Assembly (NCBI GenBank): GCA_032622095.1
Contig: CP136065.1
Coordinates: 114,121,195-114,185,194 of the forward strand
Direction of reading: 5' to 3'
Length of the DNA stretch: 64,000 bases
Origin: Siphonodentalium dalli
Taxonomy: Eukaryota; Mollusca; Scaphopoda; Gadilida; Siphonodentaliidae
In this document: one piece after another, positions 57,801-64,000 of the stretch
Position numbering within the stretch: the first letter of the stretch is position 1
Layout of the letters: each line of letters opens with the position of its first letter
Program-made: the position numbers and the translations under genes
Notes under the pieces: model-generated
What the model was told of the DNA's origin: nothing
The model's input: only the letters and a program-made list of their open reading frames with translations
Databases searched by the model: none

Positions 57801-58599
57801 TTCTCGATGCTAAACTGGTAGGGGCGTTAGAAAATTTAAAATTACATACCATTAGCGGTTTGTCAGCGATACTGGTAACTATTCATAACGGCCCCCGGTA
57901 TATACAGATATTGTGCGGCATATTGCAAATGTATGGCACAACATAGGGACAACTGAAATGAAAATGCGACTTATATAATTTCTGAAGTATTTTAAACATG
58001 AAGTCAGCGAGTCGGAACTATTCAATCTGTTTTGGCGGGAAAATATATAATGTGTGAAAACTTACTAAACATAGCATTGTTATTTGTATTTTCGCGATTC
58101 GACATACGTGTATGCGTTTCCGTATTTTTGGAGAAAGTCAGCTCAAGCAGTGAGTGGTACTCGCTCGGTTAAACTCTGGTTAGAGATGTTCCCCTTTTTA
58201 CCTGTTTTAACGCACCAACCAAACTTCCGGGAATGATTAAGATGTTCCATCTTCAGTGATAAATATTGTATTTAATGTATTTTTCAAGGTATTCCGCATT
58301 GCATAAGAGAGTTATTAAACCGTTATGACCGACATCGACCGCCGTAGTCAGTTTTCACACATAATCACCATCACCGTGTCGACTAAAGGCAACACTTTGT
58401 CAGAAAACAAGCGACGGTTTTGATTTGGTTGAGGATGACCGGAGAATATGGTAGCCTAATTTCGATGCTCAAATTAGCACTTCTAGATAGTTTGTTATCG
58501 ATAAACAGCCGGTTTGAGAGTATAATATATAGCTGAATATAGCTAGGTTAGCTGAATACAGCTATTGTAGCTGTATTCTCACATTTGCCAGACCTGCTG
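54827..58599. mobile_element. TIR element of copy 2 with an internal tandem duplication
   Basis: It has the same ends as 10241-12609, but the interior is rearranged. The segment starting at CATGGTGTCCTTG (55690) runs to CTGTTCTTCA (57120) and then starts again at CATGGTGTCCTTG (57121), running on to 59679. In the first unit about 1,150 bp (the part equivalent to 57357-58506) is missing, with a two-base TT filler at the junction near 55927. Confidence 0.8.
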
Positions 58600-59616
58600 A
58601 CTGGCCTGAGCCTGATCGAGTGTCCCGAAGCGGCGAAAGGAGTAAAACACTAAACTAAACAGTTAAAAATGTTATTGCTAAATTTAATAGTAATAATTTA
58701 CAGTGAGTCTACTACAACTAGTACTATTTCTCGATGGCCAACCCATCTCCGATTACTGCTCGATCTTCGTCACACTTCGACTATGTTTTGTGGAGTAATT
58801 TAAATTATCTTAGTTACTATCTCTATCACTAGTAGTAGTATTAGTAGTATCAGGGGAAGTCGGTATCCGAGTCTGGCGAGAGGTAGCGTACTGGTCTCTT
58901 GTGCTAGCGGACCGGGATCGCAACCTGGTCAGGGTAATCTGAAAAAAATCAGAACTCAGGTCAGATACCAAGTTTGTCAGGCAATATTCGAGATCACTGA
59001 ATAAAAATCCGAATGCAAAATGCTGACTTCCCCCATTACAATACAACATTTGTCCAGGTATGCTGTCGTGGGTCAGCCTTTTTAATTCAGATTGTTTGGC
59101 TTTGGCAGTCCACTATGGCATCCCTTTATCATGGCTCAGTTTGCTTCAGGCCTCCAAGTGTGCACATTAAAGAACCCTACTGGAGTCACCACAGTGTTAT
59201 ACAGTGACTGCCGTGGTAGCACCTGGACCAGTGCAGTTGTAAAAATCCCCCCCTGTCTGAGTCGGAAAATAAACAACCGGCACAAATTCGGAGTCGGAAA
59301 ATCGCGACTCTGATTGAAACACTCAGATCATTCGATTTACTTGTTACTTCAGTTTTAATTTCAAACTATTGGAATTTGAGTCATGAAATTTCAAACTATT
59401 GAAAATTATGGTCACCCCATACCCCCTGCCGGCACGTGCCTGATGCTCGTCGCCGCATGGGAGGTAGTGCTATATAGTAATTGGTGACAAGTGTGCGTAG
59501 CCTTGTCTTTTGTGTAAGTAGCCTGTACCCGCTGCGTAATATTGAAGATGGTTTGTGTGAAGCTCCATAACAATTAAAATCAATAGGGATATTGCGTTAA
59601 TATACGAGACACATTG

Positions 59617-59819
59617 TTAATATACGAGACACTGCCCCCCTCACAACATCCAGAGGTCATAAATTTGTACTGTTCTTCACTGGACCCAAATACATCCGCA
59701 CCTCATTGTACCCTCTTACTATCCTTGCATGGAATTCTCTTGATCCTGCTATTGCCACCCTCACAGACCTGGACAAATACAAATCTGCTCTCTATAGCGA
59801 CCACTTCAAACTCCATTAA
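59617..59819 (+). pseudogene. LINE RT C-terminal fragment, copy 2
   Basis: Counterpart of 13640-13819 with the same frame and stop. A piece of it is also left at 57063-57120 by the local duplication. Confidence 0.65.
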
Positions 59820-60534
59820 CCAACCTGTACCAAATCTGAGTTTTTATCATGTTTTTAAATAAAATCCAAAAAATTCACCAAAAATATTGCACAAAAAATT
59901 GAATAGTTACACAATCATGCGCCTCCTTTAAAACTTCAACATGATGAAGGTTAGGAGAAACCTATAAATAGATAGTGCATCTATATTAAACCGGAAGATT
60001 CCTGCAATGAAATATCTACAGATATCTATCATGGAAACATCAGCCCTCTTAAATTTAAATGATTGGTTGACTTTGGAAATTAGCTTCGCTGTGGCCCAGT
60101 TTACTTCAGTAAATGGCTTTGGCATTATTGATTACCATAGCCAATTACTCTTGTGTGCCAAATAGAAGTGCAGGGTGGAACGTAAGTTATAAGTGCAACT
60201 GCAAGGTGGAAATGTCTAAAAAAAAAAAATATAATATTAAAGTACGGTACTAATAGTGTAGGGCGGAATAGAAGTGTGTGGTTGTAACATACATGTATCA
60301 ATTCTCACAGAAAAGTTGATATCGTGTGGAAGATGAAAAATTTTCAATATTTAATACCTTGAACTTTTGTACTAGACTTTAGTGTAAAACAATTTTACAC
60401 ATTTGACATGGTTAAAAATTATACATGCATGAGAAAATGTGACCATCGTCGTCGATATGCCTCGTATGTGCAACATTTCGATTGAAAATTCCACATAAAA
60501 TTTTCTTGTGATTAAATTATTTGCATAGCATTTG

Positions 60535-60538
60535 TTAA
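60535..60538. other. Empty TTAA site of the 373-bp MITE
   Basis: A single TTAA occurs between GCATTTG and GGCCTTAAC. In copy 1 the same flanks are separated by 14518-14890 and a second TTAA. Confidence 0.92.
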
Positions 60539-60554
60539 GGCCTTAACAAAAATA

Positions 60555-60943
60555 CTCTTGAGTGCCTAATAAAAGTACAGGGTGGAATAATAGTACAGGT
60601 TGGAAAATGTCGCGTAACTGAATAATAGTACAGGGCGGAATAAACGTACAGACTGGAAATATTAGTACCATACATCCCAACAAAACGCACCATCTGACTG
60701 GTTTACTGATGCCATGTGACAGAAATAGTTTCGATGGATAGCCAGGTCTGTGAATCTACAGTGTGCTGATCACTGTCAACAATCAGAGTTCATTTATCTA
60801 TGAATAACACAATTTAAGATTGGTGAATTATTTCTTTTGGTTAATAATTTAATAAACGTACAGGACCAAATAACGATCGTACAGGTGGGAATTTTACCTC
60901 AATTTTAATAATCGTACATGTACGTTTATTAGGCACTCAAGAG
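60555..60943. mobile_element. 389-bp MITE with GTACAGG repeats, copy 2
   Basis: Counterpart of 14911-15299, the same length and ends. Confidence 0.8.
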
Positions 60944-61213
60944 TAGGTGTGTTTCCCCTTACGGGCCCCCCAAAAAATTGGGTCGGTATTAAGTTGTTTG
61001 TTTTTTTTAAACATACTGCCTATATAGAGGAATAATGTGGCATGGAGCATGGAGAACTACAAGCATTGGGTTCACGATGGGTTATGGTTTTTCATACAAA
61101 GTCAACAGGGCACCAATCTCTGAATAAAATTTGTTATGAACTTTATTCACTGGCATGTATAATTATGCAGATTAAAGACTTATTAAAATCATCGCAGTCA
61201 GAAGAATACAGAA

Positions 61214-61672
61214 GAATTGGAACAACAAATAGTGTTAAACTGTTTAATGTTGGTTTATTTAAGAATTGGAACAACAAATAGTGTTTAATGTTGGTTTATT
61301 TAAGAATTGGAACAACAAATAGTGTTTAATGTTGGTTTATTTAAGAATTGGAACAACAAATAGTGTTTATTGTTGGTTTATTTAACAATTGGAACAACAA
61401 ATAGTGTTTAATGTTGGTTTATTTAAGAATTGGAACAACAAATAGTGTTTAATGTTGGTTTATTTAAGAATTGGAACAACAAATAGTGTTTAATGTTGGT
61501 TTATTTAAGAATTGGAACAACAAATAGTGTTTATTGTTGGTTTATTTAAGAATTGGAACAACAAATAGTGTTTAATGTCGGTTTATTTAAGAATTGGAAC
61601 AACAAATAGTGTTTAATGTTGGTTTATTTAAGAATTGGAACAACAAATAGTGTTTATTGTTGGTTTATTTAA
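61214..61672 (+). repeat. 41-bp minisatellite, copy 2, about 11 units
   Basis: Counterpart of 15740-16197. The number of units is about the same, with a few different single-base unit variants. Confidence 0.97.
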
Positions 61673-62117
61673 TGAGTGACCCCATTCGTGAATTTTCAAA
61701 CTTATCAATTTGAAGGGGAAAATCATTTTCCTCTAAAACCAATGTACATGTACCGGTATGCTACGGTACATGTACCAACACTCACAGCACAAGTGAAAAC
61801 TATTAATACATGTACCTACAGTAATTCAATCGTAATCTATCATAAAAAATCTGGTGGTTACACAGTACACTGGTGAAACAGCGCATCAATTGAATACTAT
61901 GTTACCGGTACAGCACAACCATTTGAAATAAAAGCACCAAAACTACAATGTAATATATGGATATATGGCGTGCCGTTAAAGAGCGACGGAACATCAAACA
62001 TTCAAATATTCAAAAGTGTCACGGAACATCAAACAATGCCGGTCTGCAGAGTATTGCAGTAATCAACAATAATATACCAAGTGATTTATTTCACAATAAT
62101 ACGGGACATGTTCCAAG

Positions 62118-63028
62118 TAGAGCTGGGACGGTTATGCGGTTAACCACCAACTATGGCCGTGACCGGTCACGGATTTGCGGTGGTCGGTTAACCGTAACAT
62201 CACTATTATAGTGTATGATCACTGTAATGGTCAGCTATAACTGGATATAAGAGGGTTAATCTGTCTCCGTCAATTAAAATGAATCCGAGATTGACGGAAC
62301 AACATCAAACGCGGTGTGTCGGCTCTTTGAAGGCTACATTTAACAGCCTGCCGACGTCAAAACGAAACATCAAAGGGTCAGCACACGTGTGATCTTACAA
62401 CATTGTCACATCGCATGACTCGTATTCAGTATTATTATCAGGAAGATAATTGTTTTTGTTATCAACGACTAGTTATTTCTTGAGACTCCCGGCCCTTCAA
62501 TCCATTCCCCCTCCCCGGACAACATCACATACCAACGTATATGTAAGTATTTCATTAAGAATAAATAATAATTGTTCGCCCACCAGCTACCGGAAATTGC
62601 GGAATAATCAATAAAATATTCCGGAATGTATATTAAACCTTTCTAGTCGTCACTTCCGTGTCGGTGTGTTCAGCTTCCCACCCGATCACATATCCCGATG
62701 GCGATGGAGTAATTTTACAAGGACAATAAATGAACACAACACAGCCTCACAGGGGAATGACATTGTATATTTATTTTATTCAGTAATAAATTGAAGATGT
62801 GTACTTAATTAGATATGTGATTATGTGTGTCATGGGTGACAACTTCTTTGTATAATGGGCAGGAGCCGTTCTCAAACTTACCATGTCAGTGAGCATCACA
62901 ATCATCGCCGTTCTGCATACTGGGCTTACCCACCCATAATAGTACCTATAATATGTGGTTAACCGGTTAATTGCGTTTTTTTGCCGTTCATAACCGGTCA
63001 CGAAAAACCCATAACCGTCCCAGCTCTA
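62118..63028. mobile_element. Non-autonomous hAT element, copy 2
   Basis: Counterpart of 16643-17564, with GTTCCAAG duplications on both sides. It is about 11 bp shorter, mainly by loss of a GGTTAACC repeat at the left end. Confidence 0.9.
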
Positions 63029-63048
63029 GTTCCAAGTCAATCTTTATA

Positions 63049-63140
63049 CAGTAATGCCCTAAATAATCGACTCCTTAACCACAGCAGAATTATAGGTAAT
63101 TCTGCTGTGGTTAAGGAGTTGATTATTTAGCGCATTACTG
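63049..63140. mobile_element. 92-bp hairpin MITE, copy 2
   Basis: Counterpart of 17585-17676, with TA on both sides. Confidence 0.88.
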
Positions 63141-63881
63141 TAGCAGGAATTAATAGTGATAACACAATTCATTGGAGCCATAACATGTATCAAGGATGAC
63201 AAGGATAAACAAATATGAAGATATAAATTCATAGTTCGGTCAATAATAATTTTGTTATCCTGCCTGGAGCTCCAACACATACTATTGAACAACGACACAC
63301 ATGATCACATTTTTTCGCCAAAATGGATATCCACAACACTCTATTATATTTTGTAACACTTGGATTAATTAACTCTGCCATGGCAGTGGTCCTCACTTAC
63401 AATCAGCAGGTGATCGGGACTTATTTTCATGTGGCTTTCCTTTGTGTGTTCTGGTTGAATAACTTTCATGCTGCTGCAAAAGCAATTCATTGTAATATAT
63501 CACCAATATTACTGAAAATTGCGTAAGAAATAACGATCGAGAAAAAACTGTCTGCAATATAAATATTAAAATCTAATATTCGATAAAATTGCAGATGACT
63601 ACCCTTTTCTCAATCACTACCTCTACTGGAATGTCCAATAACTTTGGCCTCACCAGTCTGTATGGAATGCAAACTATTGAACAAGCTACGAGTTCCTTGC
63701 ATGTAATTTGAATGATTTTGCTGCTATAAATAGTTCCTGCATACAAACCTTGAAGTACATGTATGACATGTATCTCCTTTCGTTTTCATTCTCATGAGTT
63801 TACTGGTACCTGTTGAATTTTCAATTATCGGATTTATCCAATTGGTCAATTCATAGTCTCATTGATCAATTTTACTTCCAG

Positions 63882-63990
63882 ATAAACTTGAGGCTCATAC
63901 TGGTCAGTGGCAAAACGAAAGAATTTACATTTTCTCCAAATGATTCAGCTTCCGAGATTGCTGACCATGTTTACAGTAACTGGCCAGAAG
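63882..63990 (+). CDS. UBL3: UBL3 exon (first ubiquitin-fold exon), copy 2
   Basis: This is identical in sequence to the exon at 18409-18517, with the same TTCCAG acceptor and GTAAGC donor. The upstream intron differs by a 9-bp GGATTTATC-type insertion near 63830. The window ends ten bases into the following intron, so the rest of this copy cannot be judged. If the two large copies are alleles, this is the same gene seen twice. Confidence 0.93.
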
Positions 63991-64000
63991 GTAAGCTAAT

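Larger units (their letters stand above)
47641..64000 (+). repeat. Large direct duplication, copy 2 (runs off the window)
   Basis: Second copy of 1-18527. It begins inside the right arm of the giant palindrome (42550-47706), just as copy 1 begins inside an arm of the same element. About 100 bp of the arm tip present in copy 1 (about 55-155) is missing here, at 47706. The copy continues to the window end just after UBL3 exon 2, so its true length is unknown. Annotated elements inside it are listed separately where they add information. Confidence 0.95.

Overview
This is AT-rich nuclear DNA from an animal, most likely a marine invertebrate. The evidence is spliceosomal introns, one recognisable conserved animal gene, many non-LTR retrotransposon and TIR-transposon remnants, long dinucleotide tracts and frequent ACATGTAC-type words. 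I cannot name the species; a mollusc or another lophotrochozoan is a guess. Nearly all short open frames here are chance frames in repeats, and I saw no bacterial gene, rRNA, tRNA or CRISPR array.

The only host gene I recognise is UBL3 (membrane-anchored ubiquitin-fold protein) on the + strand. Three consecutive internal coding exons lie at 18409-18517, 21605-21691 and 24342-24419, with matching splice sites and phases. A second copy of the first of these exons is at 63882-63990. I did not find the first exon or the last exon (with the prenylation motif).

Layout: 1-18527 and 47641-64000 are two copies of the same sequence, near-identical by eye and differing mainly by insertions and deletions of mobile elements. 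Copy 1 runs on through UBL3 exons to an exactly 100-base N gap (26566-26665). The sequence after the gap (26666-47640) holds only repeats and then runs into copy 2. The simplest reading is that the parts before and after the gap are two haplotypes of one locus placed in tandem by the assembly. A real tandem duplication is the alternative. Either way the two copies give filled/empty site pairs that show element boundaries directly.

The post-gap part is a layered transposon landscape. It holds a LINE fragment with a 102-bp hAT-like MITE inside it, a PHD-finger pseudogene, and a 3.5-kb TIR element with many CGTTAGTGTAATGACG repeats. It also holds a CR1/Jockey-type LINE broken by three separate insertions (35.06-39.48 kb), a 2.2-kb TIR element with a terminal hairpin, and a 5.2-kb giant palindrome (42.55-47.71 kb). 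The palindrome has arrays of AAGATGGCGGC-containing units and two head-to-head remnants of an unidentified protein.

Nothing here suggests an operon or a gene system. The interest lies in UBL3, in the assembly or duplication structure, and in several apparently non-autonomous palindromic element families.
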